DNA from: Halalkalibacter oceani | GTDB taxonomy: Bacteria > Bacillota > Bacilli > Bacillales > Bacillaceae_D | Assembly: GCF_040544555.1 (NCBI RefSeq) | Contig: NZ_JBEPKD010000015.1 | Coordinates: 1-64,000 of the forward strand | Length of the DNA stretch: 64,000 bases | Direction of reading: 5' to 3' | Part shown: positions 30,824-39,232 of the stretch, piece by piece | Numbering within the stretch: position 1 is the stretch's first letter | How the letters are laid out: every line of letters begins with the position of its first letter | Translations under genes and position numbers: made by a program | The notes under the pieces: generated by a model | The model's database searches: none | Told to the model about the DNA's origin: nothing | The model's input: the letters and a program-made list of their open reading frames with translations, nothing else

Positions 30824-31675
30824 CTAAATGCCGCAATATCGGTTTCTGTAGCTCACCCTTACACGAGTGAGCGTGCTGTCGTTGTTGCTGGAATACTCTA
30901 GTAAATTTTCACCTAATTCCAGCTGGAAAAAGGCGACGTTAAGATCAGTAATATAGTGCATTGCGTTTTCTACTGTCCCGTCTGCTCTCCTTATCTCAAC
31001 ACGCTTCTTCCCGAATGTCGTATCGACATACAGGATGTCATGTTCCCCAAGTTCTCGCCCGACGGCCATATACTCGCCGGTCGTCAGATTAGAGACAGTT
31101 GGATTAATTGCTGGCCCTTTAAACTCAATCTCGACCGGCGTCGGAACATCTCCCACATTTTCAAAGACTCGCTGATAGCCTCTGTGTGCAAACTGCGTCG
31201 GCAGCACAAGCGGAAATTTAAGACCGCCCATGAGGTAAGCCATTTGTTCTCCGCTGACATACGGATCGAGCCAAAAAGGTTCCGGGCAAACAAGATTGAC
31301 CATGAAATGCTGAAAAACTCCCTCGCGTTTCGGGGGGAAATAAGGCGCTGACTCCACACTGGCAACGATTTGATTAGTGCCGCCGTGATGATCATAGGTT
31401 AGTTCAATGTCATAATCAGCCACCAGTGCGCGTTGCAGCTCACGCCTTAACCTCGCAATCTCCTGTTTGTTTTGGCTAACAATCGCCCCCTCAATAGTGA
31501 GGTATCTCGGCTCGTATACCATGCCTACCTTTGTGGCGCCGGCTTGATAGGGAGCCTTTTGCAGCTGGACCTCATTAGGCGTCGCACTCTCCCCGTCTAA
31601 TTCGACCAAAATAAAAGGACCGGTATTACCAAGCTCTACCGATCCTAAATGACCTTTTAAGGTTAATTTTTTCAC
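30824..31675 (-). CDS. Distal tail protein (Dit)
   Basis: A 283-residue siphovirus tail-tip component of the Dit family. It starts MKKLTLKGHLGSVELGNTGP and has YLTIEGAIVSQNKQEIARLR and PEPFWLDPYV. Dit forms the hexameric adaptor between tail tube and tip. The GTG at 31675 lies directly after the tape-measure stop (GGGTGATAAA-GTG). Confidence 0.82.
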   Translation of the reverse strand: MKKLTLKGHLGSVELGNTGPFILVELDGESATPNEVQLQKAPYQAGATKVGMVYEPRYLTIEGAIVSQNKQEIARLRRELQRALVADYDIELTYDHHGGTNQIVASVESAPYFPPKREGVFQHFMVNLVCPEPFWLDPYVSGEQMAYLMGGLKFPLVLPTQFAHRGYQRVFENVGDVPTPVEIEFKGPAINPTVSNLTTGEYMAVGRELGEHDILYVDTTFGKKRVEIRRADGTVENAMHYITDLNVAFFQLELGENLLEYSSNNDSTLTRVRVSYRNRYCGI

Positions 31676-31679
31676 TTTA

Positions 31680-34600
31680 TCACCCCATCGCCATACGCTT
31701 AGATGCATTAGTGACCTGACGGGCAATCTCTGACGGGCTTGACCGGTCACTGTTAGCGTTAATGGTGATGTTGTTTGTCACGCTGCTGGAGGATGAAGCT
31801 GATCCAGATGAGGATGATCGTACTGCTCCAGTGATAGCTCCTACAATACCCTTTGGTATGCTCGGCACCAATCCCCCACCAACTTTACTGACAGCATCAC
31901 CAATCTTTTTAGCAGCATCAGAGAGGCTACTGCCACTTCCCCCTCCGCGACTTGGCATTGGAGGTGGCGCGGGAGCCGCGACATTAAAGGCATCTTTGAA
32001 GGTCTGGCTGATCTTGTCGGCAATGCTCTTAGCGGTTGCGATTAAATCCTCCTGCATCTCAATCATGCCGTCCTTAAGACCTTCCATCGCAGACTTACCG
32101 ACGTCCGGCATTTCCTCGGCCATGCCAATAAACTCACCTGTTGTTCCTTCGCGGATCTGATTAACTTGCCGCGACCATTCGAGGCGCAATTCGTCGAGTT
32201 CCAACTTTGTATTTTCTTTAAGCTGCTTAATCTGCCTGTCGGTCGTGTTCTTTAATTTTTCCAATTCGCTCTCGGCCTGCTGCTGCGCCAGTTGGTTTTT
32301 CTGCTTAAACAAGTTGCTGTACTCAGAAAGTTCGGCGTCGGTCAGCCCGTTTAAAGCAGCAATCTCAGCCGCCGCTTTTGGCCCCATTTCTCGTAGTTCT
32401 GCAAGCAGTCCCTTATCAATACCGCGCTTTGCTAAGCTGGCAATGTTGCGTGACCAGTTTTCAAACGTCGTGACTTGACCGCGAAGGTTTTCAATCAGTT
32501 GCTGGCCGCTCACTTCTTCCTTCTGTGTAACCTCATCAAAAAGACCCGCAAAGCTCACAAGAGACTTTGTTCGGGCATCTAAGGTCTTTTGATATTCATC
32601 ACGCAGGCGTTTCTCTTCGCTGATTAAACGATTGTTAATTTCTTGTCTTCTGTTGTAATAATCCTGATCAATTCGCTTAATTCTTTCAGCAATTTCTTGT
32701 CGCACCCGGTACATTTCTCTCTCGGCTTGCTTGCGAAGTTCGATGTTATTGATATGCGTGTCATGAACCCGCTGCCAAGCGGCCAGTTCCTCGGCTAACG
32801 ACAGTTGATTGTAGTATTTACGCTCATCGATCCACGCCTTTGATTTATCAAAAGCTTCCTTCTCAAGTTTTTGTTTTTCTTCTTCCAAAGCCTTTTTCAC
32901 GCGATAAATTTCACGTTCCAGCTTCTCATATTCCTCGCTACCCGCCTTGTAGCGTTCGATCATCCTCTCGTAAGATGTTAATTCTTGCTCGAGCGTCATT
33001 TGATTAAAATACTTGCGTCGCTCAATGAATTTCATAGAAGTATCAAAGGTTTCTTTGATGTATTTCTCCTCGGTATCCTTTAGGGTTTTGGCAATTTTCC
33101 GCCGCTGCTCGGCCGTCTTAGCAAACTCAAACTCGATTGCCTTTAACGCAGCGACATATTGCTCTGTGCTAATTTGACCAAGCTCATAACGGCTGGCTGA
33201 TGACTTCATGGCTTCATCAAACTCTGCCTTTACCCGGGCAGCTCCGTCTTTTGCAGCCTTGCCAGCTTTAGCAGCATCCTGCATGATTGAGGTAATGGCG
33301 CGAGTGGTTGCATTTGTAATCGGCTGCCATGCATTGTCGGCTAGTTTATCCGCAGCCTTTTTAACATCCGATGTTGTTTTCGTGATCCCTTGGGCATAGC
33401 CTTTCCCGGTATCCTGTCCAAGTTTGTCTGTAACACGGGACGGTGAACGAATGTCTAATGCACTCTTAATGCCACCAGTAACCGTTGTGGCAATATTTTT
33501 AACAGCGGTTTTTACGTCTTCGACTTTTTGAGTGATTCCATTCACTAAGCCTTGGATGATATTTTGACCGATTTCCATGAGGTTAATTGATCGCAAAAAA
33601 GCTTCGGCCTCATTCCATTTCGTCGAAATTGCCAACTTCGCTTCATCCATTTTCCCGCGGATCGCCGTCACTTTTTCACTAAATTTCGCGGTGATGCTAT
33701 TTTTCATTCCCTCAATTTTTTGAGTGGTGTCAGAAGCTATTTGCTCGGCTCGACTTCTAATATCGCTACCAAGCTGTGTCCAATTCTCCCGGCCATTCGC
33801 AAGCATTTCTCTCCATTTTTGCCCCATGTCATTTTTAAAGACTTCCCACTTTGACAGGATTTCTCCGGTTTCCCAGTCTACGTGATTGACATGCTCTTGC
33901 GCTTGTTTCTGGGCCTCGGTAACTATTTTCCCATGCATTTCCTCAGCAAAATTAATACTCTCATCACGCTGACGTTGAGCTTCTTCTATTAGCTTGTCAG
34001 CCTGTTCTTTAGTAATTGCCCCAAGTTGATCTCGTTGCCTTTCGATCTCAGCGACCGTTAGTGTATATTGATCCTGCGCCTCTTGAACAACTTTATCTTT
34101 TTGATCTGCTGCATTTTTAACTACTTCAGCAGCTTGCCTAGCAGTGATTTCTCCTGCTTGCTGCTCCATACGTCCCAAGATAAGCTGCTGTTCCTCGGCA
34201 TTTTTGGTTAAAACTTGTATCCCGGTATCAACCATCTCCTGTTGTATACGGTTGATTTCGCCTTTTTCCCATTGAGTGAGCGACCGTTTTTCTTCGGATG
34301 CTCTTGCCATAATTCCCTGGACTTTGGCGTTCCCCTCTTCGACTCTCGCAACTTGCTCATCATAGCCATCCTGGACACTTTGGATGATAGTTTGTTGTTC
34401 TTCCTCCACAATTTGTGTAGACTCAGCAAAAAGATTTTGCATGATGCTTACAGCCTCATCTTTTTTCTCATTTAAGCTCCCGGTAATTTGAGCTCCCATT
34501 TGTTCAAAGTTAGATGAGATGCTGTCTCTCATTTCTGTTGTCACTTCTTGCCCGCTCCAAACCAACTCGTTTAAAGCAGCTGTAGCTTTTTCGTTTAACT

Positions 34601-36491
34601 CAAGAAAAGCACCGACGGCCTTGGCCGTTTCTTCGGATATGCCTTCTCCAAACAATTCTATTTCTGGCAACGCATCACTCATGGCATATTCAACGCCTTT
34701 AATTGATGCAACTATCATGCCTATCGGCCCTGATAAACCGATTAATAATTGCCCTAACCCATTTCCTTTCTCCGTCAAAGTATCCCAATTTTTATATAGA
34801 GCGATCCCTCCGGCTGTTAATCCCGCAAGGGCAGCAACTGTGATACCTACAGGACCTGTTGCGAGTGCCGCTAGTGCTGCCCCTAATCCTCCAGCTCCAG
34901 CGATAACACCTGATAATGAACCAGCAATTGTCATGACGCTTGCAATCCCTGTCGCTAAACTCCCAAGCACCATCAATAAGGGGCCAATAGCTGCCGCGAC
35001 GCCAGCTAACGTAAGAATTAACTTCTGCGTTTCTGGATCAAGTTGTCCGATCCAAGTAAAAATCTCCGTTAGTTTAATGATTAAATCCGTAAAAGCAGGC
35101 AAAAGATGCGCTGAAAAAGCAATTGATAGTTCTTCAAATGCCGATTTCATCTGATCGATGTTCCCTTTCGCATTGGCTTGCATAGTCAATGCCATATCAT
35201 TTAAAGCGCCATTTGACTCAATTACGTTTTGTTTTAGCTCCCCATATTCATCATTTAGGCCAGCCATCAAAGCCTGAAACGTCTTCATGTGCTCTTTACC
35301 AGCGATCATTGACACATATTGTGCTCGCTGTTCATCCGTCATTGTAGCGGTAGCAGCTCCTACTTCGCGTAAAACCGCCTCTAATCCTTTGAAACTACCT
35401 TCACTATCAAACGCGGATAGGTTAAGTTCTTCCATCGCGACGCCGGCTTGTCCGGCTCCGCTGGTTAAATTGGTAAATATCGCATTTAATGCACGGCCTG
35501 CCTCGGAGCCTTTAAAACCACGGTTCGCCATAATCCCTAGCAATGCATTCGCTTCTTCGATCGGCACATTAAAAGAGGCAAGTGTTCCACCAGCAACTAG
35601 GAACGCTTCCATCAATGCATCAATATTTGTGTTTGAGCTTCTAGCTGTTTGTGCGACTTGATCTAAGTAGTGAGGTAAATCTTGCACTTGAATGCCTAAC
35701 GCAGCCATTGAATCTGTTACGAGGTCTGATGCCCGTCCTAAATCCATATTTGCAGCTTCTGACAGTCTCAAAATAGGCATCAAACCGCTGAGCATCTGTT
35801 GAGTATCCCAGCCGGCCAATGCCATATATCCAAGCGCGTCAGCTGCCTCAGATGCACTTTTTGACGTTGTCGCCCCGGCATCACGAGCAGCTGCTTCGAG
35901 TTTTGCCAGATCATCACCGGCTGCCCCAGAGATAGCTGCGACATTTGACATAGCAGCTTCAAAATCCATTCCTGTTTTCATCATCAATGCGCCCAAACCA
36001 ACAATGGGAGCCGTTACTCTCATGGATAAATCACGGCCAACATTCTTCATGCTGTCGCCGACTTTTTTAAATTGCTCCCCCGCCTGCTTAAGACTGGTTT
36101 CCATTTTGCGCCAAGGATTTGTCTGCCGATCAAGCTCTGCTGTCACACCTTTTAGAGCTGTTTGCGTTTTATTCATTTCGGCCACGGCCTTGTTATAGGC
36201 CGCCTGCGCTTTTTGAGTTTCGGCAGAGTTATCCCCGGTTGCCTTTCGGCTTTCCTCGTATCTGCGTCGCAACTCTTCCACTTTTGCCCGCTGCAGATCA
36301 AGTGTCCTGGTTAAAACATCTGACTTTGCCCGTAACTCATCCACACCACGGGCAAAGCCAGTACCGGTTGACGTGACAGCTTTTTGCTCATTCTGCAAGC
36401 TCTTAAGCTGCCGGTTAATGCCGGCCATGCCCTGTTCAAACTGCGCCGAGTCTAGGGATATTTTTGTTTTTAACTCACCGACTGTTGCCAA
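31680..36491 (-). CDS. Tail tape measure protein
   Basis: A 1,603-residue protein with an N-terminal coiled coil (MATVGELKTKISLDSAQFEQ), the TP901-type tape-measure domain (about 150-500, LMMKTGMDFEAAMSNVAAIS, ANRGFKGSEAGRALNAIFT), hydrophobic helices (about 520-640) and long helical repeats (RKYFNQMTLEQELTSYERMI and ERKYYNQLSLAEELAAWQRV). It sets tail length and helps DNA entry. The start is TTG at 36491 after GAGGGGGTGAATAGAA. Confidence 0.93.
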   Translation of the reverse strand: MATVGELKTKISLDSAQFEQGMAGINRQLKSLQNEQKAVTSTGTGFARGVDELRAKSDVLTRTLDLQRAKVEELRRRYEESRKATGDNSAETQKAQAAYNKAVAEMNKTQTALKGVTAELDRQTNPWRKMETSLKQAGEQFKKVGDSMKNVGRDLSMRVTAPIVGLGALMMKTGMDFEAAMSNVAAISGAAGDDLAKLEAAARDAGATTSKSASEAADALGYMALAGWDTQQMLSGLMPILRLSEAANMDLGRASDLVTDSMAALGIQVQDLPHYLDQVAQTARSSNTNIDALMEAFLVAGGTLASFNVPIEEANALLGIMANRGFKGSEAGRALNAIFTNLTSGAGQAGVAMEELNLSAFDSEGSFKGLEAVLREVGAATATMTDEQRAQYVSMIAGKEHMKTFQALMAGLNDEYGELKQNVIESNGALNDMALTMQANAKGNIDQMKSAFEELSIAFSAHLLPAFTDLIIKLTEIFTWIGQLDPETQKLILTLAGVAAAIGPLLMVLGSLATGIASVMTIAGSLSGVIAGAGGLGAALAALATGPVGITVAALAGLTAGGIALYKNWDTLTEKGNGLGQLLIGLSGPIGMIVASIKGVEYAMSDALPEIELFGEGISEETAKAVGAFLELNEKATAALNELVWSGQEVTTEMRDSISSNFEQMGAQITGSLNEKKDEAVSIMQNLFAESTQIVEEEQQTIIQSVQDGYDEQVARVEEGNAKVQGIMARASEEKRSLTQWEKGEINRIQQEMVDTGIQVLTKNAEEQQLILGRMEQQAGEITARQAAEVVKNAADQKDKVVQEAQDQYTLTVAEIERQRDQLGAITKEQADKLIEEAQRQRDESINFAEEMHGKIVTEAQKQAQEHVNHVDWETGEILSKWEVFKNDMGQKWREMLANGRENWTQLGSDIRSRAEQIASDTTQKIEGMKNSITAKFSEKVTAIRGKMDEAKLAISTKWNEAEAFLRSINLMEIGQNIIQGLVNGITQKVEDVKTAVKNIATTVTGGIKSALDIRSPSRVTDKLGQDTGKGYAQGITKTTSDVKKAADKLADNAWQPITNATTRAITSIMQDAAKAGKAAKDGAARVKAEFDEAMKSSASRYELGQISTEQYVAALKAIEFEFAKTAEQRRKIAKTLKDTEEKYIKETFDTSMKFIERRKYFNQMTLEQELTSYERMIERYKAGSEEYEKLEREIYRVKKALEEEKQKLEKEAFDKSKAWIDERKYYNQLSLAEELAAWQRVHDTHINNIELRKQAEREMYRVRQEIAERIKRIDQDYYNRRQEINNRLISEEKRLRDEYQKTLDARTKSLVSFAGLFDEVTQKEEVSGQQLIENLRGQVTTFENWSRNIASLAKRGIDKGLLAELREMGPKAAAEIAALNGLTDAELSEYSNLFKQKNQLAQQQAESELEKLKNTTDRQIKQLKENTKLELDELRLEWSRQVNQIREGTTGEFIGMAEEMPDVGKSAMEGLKDGMIEMQEDLIATAKSIADKISQTFKDAFNVAAPAPPPMPSRGGGSGSSLSDAAKKIGDAVSKVGGGLVPSIPKGIVGAITGAVRSSSSGSASSSSSVTNNITINANSDRSSPSEIARQVTNASKRMAMG

Positions 36492-36509
36492 TTCTATTCA
36501 CCCCCTCAC

Positions 36510-36680
36510 CTACAGAATCTGGTCAATGTAGACCTGTTTCTCTTCGACGCTGGAATTGTAAAGCTCAAAGAAAAAATGGATGTCCATCTCATCTATCGCA
36601 GCGAGTGTCCATCCATTTCTCTTTAATAAGTCCTTATATAACTGTTTGATGGAAGCATACGCCTCTTGTGGCGTTACTTC
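36510..36680 (-). CDS. Tail chaperone extension (gpT-like), read by -1 frameshift
   Basis: A 56-codon open frame in -1 relative to the gpG-like gene: EVTPQEAYASIKQLYKDLLK ... EEKQVYIDQIL. It has no start codon of its own at its 5' end. The sequence CAG GGG AAG TAA (36,685-36,674) contains GGGGAAG, a plausible slippery site, so a gpG-T fusion of about 158 residues is expected. The G/GT pair in front of the tape measure is a near-universal siphovirus feature. Confidence 0.75.
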   Translation of the reverse strand, partial: EVTPQEAYASIKQLYKDLLKRNGWTLAAIDEMDIHFFFELYNSSVEEKQVYIDQIL

Positions 36681-36988
36681 CCCTGATCGTTTCCCTCGTT
36701 TCCCTCTGCACCGCCTACTCCGCTTACAATTGCAGTCATCGTGTCAGTCAATGTAGGCAGAAATTCCGCAGCCGGCAGTCCGTCATAAAGATCATCAACT
36801 GTAAATTGATTACCGTATACCTCACAAACAAAGCCCGTTAATGTGTCAAGGTCATCAACTGTTAGGTTTTCAAAATCTAGTTTTGCATTTAGTTCAAGCG
36901 CACGCCGAAAAGCCCGCGCCTTAATAGACGGGGCTATAAACTGTTTTTCTTTTTTATTAATCTCAAGTGTGACTTTCATGTTATTCAT
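36674..36988 (-). CDS. Tail assembly chaperone (gpG-like)
   Basis: A 104-residue protein (MNNMKVTLEINKKEKQFIAP ... VDDLDTLTGFVCEVYG) of the tail chaperone family located between the major tail protein and the tape measure. It ends in a Gly/Asn/Asp linker (GVGGAEGNEGNDQGK) where the -1 frameshift occurs. AAGGAG lies ten bases upstream of the ATG. Confidence 0.8.
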   Translation of the reverse strand: MNNMKVTLEINKKEKQFIAPSIKARAFRRALELNAKLDFENLTVDDLDTLTGFVCEVYGNQFTVDDLYDGLPAAEFLPTLTDTMTAIVSGVGGAEGNEGNDQGK

Positions 36989-37071
36989 TCTTCTCCATCT
37001 CCTTCTTCTGGCGGTTCAGGCTCTTGTTCCTCATCTGGATCAGGTTCTCCCCCGTTATCCGGGGGATCATT
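36985..37071 (-). CDS. Acidic extension of the major tail protein, read by +1 frameshift
   Basis: 28 codons in the +1 frame directly after the major tail protein stop: NDPPDNGGEPDPDEEQEPEP then PEEGDGEE. There is no start codon. The junction reads ACT CCC TAA T; a Pro-tRNA shifting from CCC to CCT continues in this frame. Phages SPP1 and PSA use +1 shifts at equivalent positions to make long tail-protein variants. Confidence 0.65.
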   Translation of the reverse strand, partial: NDPPDNGGEPDPDEEQEPEPPEEGDGEE

Positions 37072-37076
37072 AGGGA
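37070..37076 (-). other. Candidate +1 frameshift site (CCC-TAA) in the major tail gene
   Basis: The last codons ACT CCC TAA allow a +1 slip from CCC to CCT. The same ACT CCC stop context occurs at the end of the capsid gene. Confidence 0.65.
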
Positions 37077-37621
37077 GTAGTAGGCTCATACACCGCATCA
37101 AACCAGTTATCAATAACGTCCTCGCTAACCCCGGAATCATCGGAATCAACACGCGCTCTCCATTTGCCATCTTCGCGGGCAACAAATTTAGCAGCGATAG
37201 TTGAGGTCTGAAACTCTACAGACTCACCTTTTGTCTGGTGGCTGTCAGTCGGGATGGAAAACTTGCCTTTATAAAGCCAAATGTAGCGTGAAGCCCCGTT
37301 TGATTTTTGGGCTGAAAATCCCAAAGCAACGTATGGTGCCACATCATCTGAATTATCCTCTACAACACCGTCACTATTGACTGTTTTCCCTAGCAAAAAC
37401 GCATAATCTGCGGTACTTAGGTCTGTTACATTGATTTCAACATCAACATCCCCCATTGATTCCGCCGTTTCGACTGCCCGGTCATCCCCATACAACGTTG
37501 CTTGTGTTGTATTTGGTGTAATGTTAGCTGTAATGGCCGGAGCGAGTTTCTTTGGTGTTTCATACGTCCGGTCCTCGCTTAGTAACGCAACATGAATATC
37601 TTTAAGTCCTACTAATGCCAT
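37070..37621 (-). CDS. Major tail protein
   Basis: A 183-residue tube protein: MALVGLKDIHVALLSEDRTY, YGDDRAVETAESMGDVDVEI, and SVEFQTSTIAAKFVARED. It resembles the PSA/phi13-type major tail family. The ATG at 37621 follows AAGGAG by nine bases. The stop codon TAA is preceded by ACT CCC, the proposed +1 frameshift site. Confidence 0.85.
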   Translation of the reverse strand: MALVGLKDIHVALLSEDRTYETPKKLAPAITANITPNTTQATLYGDDRAVETAESMGDVDVEINVTDLSTADYAFLLGKTVNSDGVVEDNSDDVAPYVALGFSAQKSNGASRYIWLYKGKFSIPTDSHQTKGESVEFQTSTIAAKFVAREDGKWRARVDSDDSGVSEDVIDNWFDAVYEPTTP

Positions 37622-37634
37622 CTTCAATCACTCC

Positions 37635-37961
37635 TTATTCGGTATCCGAGACATAATTAAAACGGATCACTTTGTGATAGTAATCCGTGTCATCCTCGTA
37701 AAATTCAGTTTCAAAAGCTCGTATAAATCCTGCCTGTTTCATTGCATTTTTTACGTCTTTTACTAATTGGACATAGTTGCCTTGTGACCATACATCGACC
37801 TGCAGGGAGTGGACTGTTTTGATTTCTTCATCATCCGCACTTAGGGCTCCCTGCTGGTTGTATTCAAAGAAAGTGATATAGGTTGTCTTATCACCAGTGT
37901 AAGTCTGGAAAGCAACTGGCACTCCCAGAGGCTCAAGAATCGAGAGAACCAATTGATTCAT
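37635..37961 (-). CDS. Tail terminator / minor capsid-tail protein
   Basis: A 108-residue protein (MNQLVLSILEPLGVPVAFQT ... HKVIRFNYVSDTE), matching in size and place the tail-completion proteins of HK97-like siphoviruses. It overlaps the HK97 gp10-like gene by four bases. Confidence 0.75.
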   Translation of the reverse strand: MNQLVLSILEPLGVPVAFQTYTGDKTTYITFFEYNQQGALSADDEEIKTVHSLQVDVWSQGNYVQLVKDVKNAMKQAGFIRAFETEFYEDDTDYYHKVIRFNYVSDTE

Positions 37962-38314
37962 AGCCCTAACCCTCTTCTCACGGTTTCAGCCATCTTTTGT
38001 TCGATTTTCGACTTCGATTGTTCAAAAGCCGGTCCCATAAAGGGGCGGGCCCGCATTTTCCTTGTGCCAAACTCCAAAAAGCGTCCGTAAAATCCTTTAT
38101 CGCTTGGTCCGACTTCGACTTCGCCGTTTGCTGGGTCAGATACAGCAATAGAGCCTTTCAAGGTTCCTGTTCTTACCGGAGCCTGATTCTCTACAGTTTC
38201 ACTTAACACTTCCCCGCCATCCTTGACGGCCTCATCTCGGATTTTGTTGCCCTCAGAGCCCATCTTTTCCAGTTGGGACGCCAGCTGATCCAAGCCCTGA
38301 AATTCAAGCTTCAA
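37958..38314 (-). CDS. HK97 gp10-like head-tail protein
   Basis: A 118-residue HK97-gp10-family protein: LEFQGLDQLASQLEKMG, ENQAPVRTGTLKGSIAV and MRARPFMGPAFEQSKSKIEQ are the family pattern. The start is TTG at 38314 with GGTGAATTAA upstream. It works at the head-tail joint. Confidence 0.85.
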   Translation of the reverse strand: MKLEFQGLDQLASQLEKMGSEGNKIRDEAVKDGGEVLSETVENQAPVRTGTLKGSIAVSDPANGEVEVGPSDKGFYGRFLEFGTRKMRARPFMGPAFEQSKSKIEQKMAETVRRGLGL

Positions 38315-38315
38315 A

Positions 38316-38648
38316 TTAATTCACCGCCTTTGCAATTACGGTCATTGACTTTTTTAATCCGTCGTCGTCCTCAATGGATTCGATGGTATGGGCTACCCCT
38401 TGCCAAATAACTTGCAGGTTTTTAGGTCGCGCACCGTCAGCCAACTTGGATTGATAACGGATCGTAAACTCTCGATTATGCTGCATGTTATTTTGAGCGG
38501 CTGTATAAAAAGTACGTCCTTTTAGTGTTTTAAGCTCGGCCCAAGCTTTTGTGTACTCCTGCGGCTCCCGAATCGGGAAACCATCAGCATCCTTTGCGCC
38601 TGACGGGATCTGAAAAATTAATCTCTGCCTTAAATCACCCGGGTTCAT
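38316..38648 (-). CDS. Phage head closure protein
   Basis: A 110-residue SPP1 gp16-like/HK97 head-closure protein: MNPGDLRQRLIFQIP, FYTAAQNNMQHNREFTIRY. ATG 38648 and an upstream GTG 38657 are both possible. It overlaps the connector gene upstream. Confidence 0.8.
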   Translation of the reverse strand: MNPGDLRQRLIFQIPSGAKDADGFPIREPQEYTKAWAELKTLKGRTFYTAAQNNMQHNREFTIRYQSKLADGARPKNLQVIWQGVAHTIESIEDDDGLKKSMTVIAKAVN

Positions 38649-38913
38649 CGGCTCCACCCGCTTTCAGCTGCAGGATGAGACTCTGCAGACTGTTTTCCAA
38701 CTGCTTTGAGGTTTGCCCGACGACAACGGCCTGCCTATTTTCATACCAATGACTGACCAGCAAAAGTACAGCCAACTGATACGTCTTAGACTCCGGTTGC
38801 TCCTTTACGCCAGCATCAACTAAATACTCTTTTGCGGCATCAAGCAAAAAGCCGAGGGTTTGATCGTCCTCGGCTCCGTCAATCCTCAAATATATTTTTG
38901 CTAATTCCAGCAT
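38635..38913 (-). CDS. Head-tail connector protein (gp6-like)
   Basis: A 92-residue helical protein (LELAKIYLRIDGAEDDQTLG ... YQLAVLLLVSHWYENRQ), the HK97 gp6/YqbG-like adaptor that joins the portal. Its ATG overlaps the stop of the capsid FN3 extension (TAATG). Confidence 0.82.
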   Translation of the reverse strand: MLELAKIYLRIDGAEDDQTLGFLLDAAKEYLVDAGVKEQPESKTYQLAVLLLVSHWYENRQAVVVGQTSKQLENSLQSLILQLKAGGADEPG

Positions 38914-39227
38914 TATTCATCACCCTCTGACGGGTCATCCTCGTCAGGGTCTTCTGGCGGGTCAGGCTCAGAGTCTGTCGTCACAATTAACGGCTCGCTC
39001 AAGCTCGATACAGCCCCGCTGAGAGCAATTGCAGCAACTTGGTACTCGTAAGTCTCGGATGGCGATAAATCGTTGTCAGCGTATGTCAGCCCCTTACGAG
39101 TACCTATCGCTTGTCCATCTCTATAAACCTCGTATTTATCTATGCCCCCACTAAACTCAACAGCCTCCCAAGACAGGCTAACTGAGGTTGCTGTTTTGGA
39201 TGTGACCGTTAAGCCTTGGGGCGGATC
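38913..39227 (-). CDS. Fibronectin type III extension of the major capsid protein, read by +1 frameshift
   Basis: 104 codons in the +1 frame right after the capsid stop: DPPQGLTVTSKTATSVSLSW, EVYRDGQAIGTRKGLTYADN, YEYQVAAIALSGA form one FN3 domain, followed by an acidic tail (EPDPPEDPDEDDPSEGDE). The frame can begin with an ATG at 39242 inside the capsid gene, but no good ribosome site is seen. The junction ACT CCC TGA matches the tail-gene shift site, so a capsid-FN3 fusion decorating the head is the favoured reading. Confidence 0.72.
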   Translation of the reverse strand, partial: DPPQGLTVTSKTATSVSLSWEAVEFSGGIDKYEVYRDGQAIGTRKGLTYADNDLSPSETYEYQVAAIALSGAVSSLSEPLIVTTDSEPDPPEDPDEDDPSEGDE

Positions 39228-39232
39228 AGGGA
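39226..39232 (-). other. Candidate +1 frameshift site (CCC-TGA) in the capsid gene
   Basis: The final codons GAT ACT CCC TGA allow a slip from CCC to CCT and continuation as GAT CCG CCC. PSA-type Listeria phages shift +1 near the end of the capsid gene. Confidence 0.68.

Noticed and set aside
34208..35661. Several frames opposite the tape-measure gene
   Set aside because: They are complements of a helical repeat-rich gene with no ribosome sites.
36985..37185. Independent 66-residue gene overlapping the major tail gene
   Set aside because: Its first half is only the wrong frame of the tail gene; only the acidic C-terminal part after the stop looks real, as a frameshift extension.
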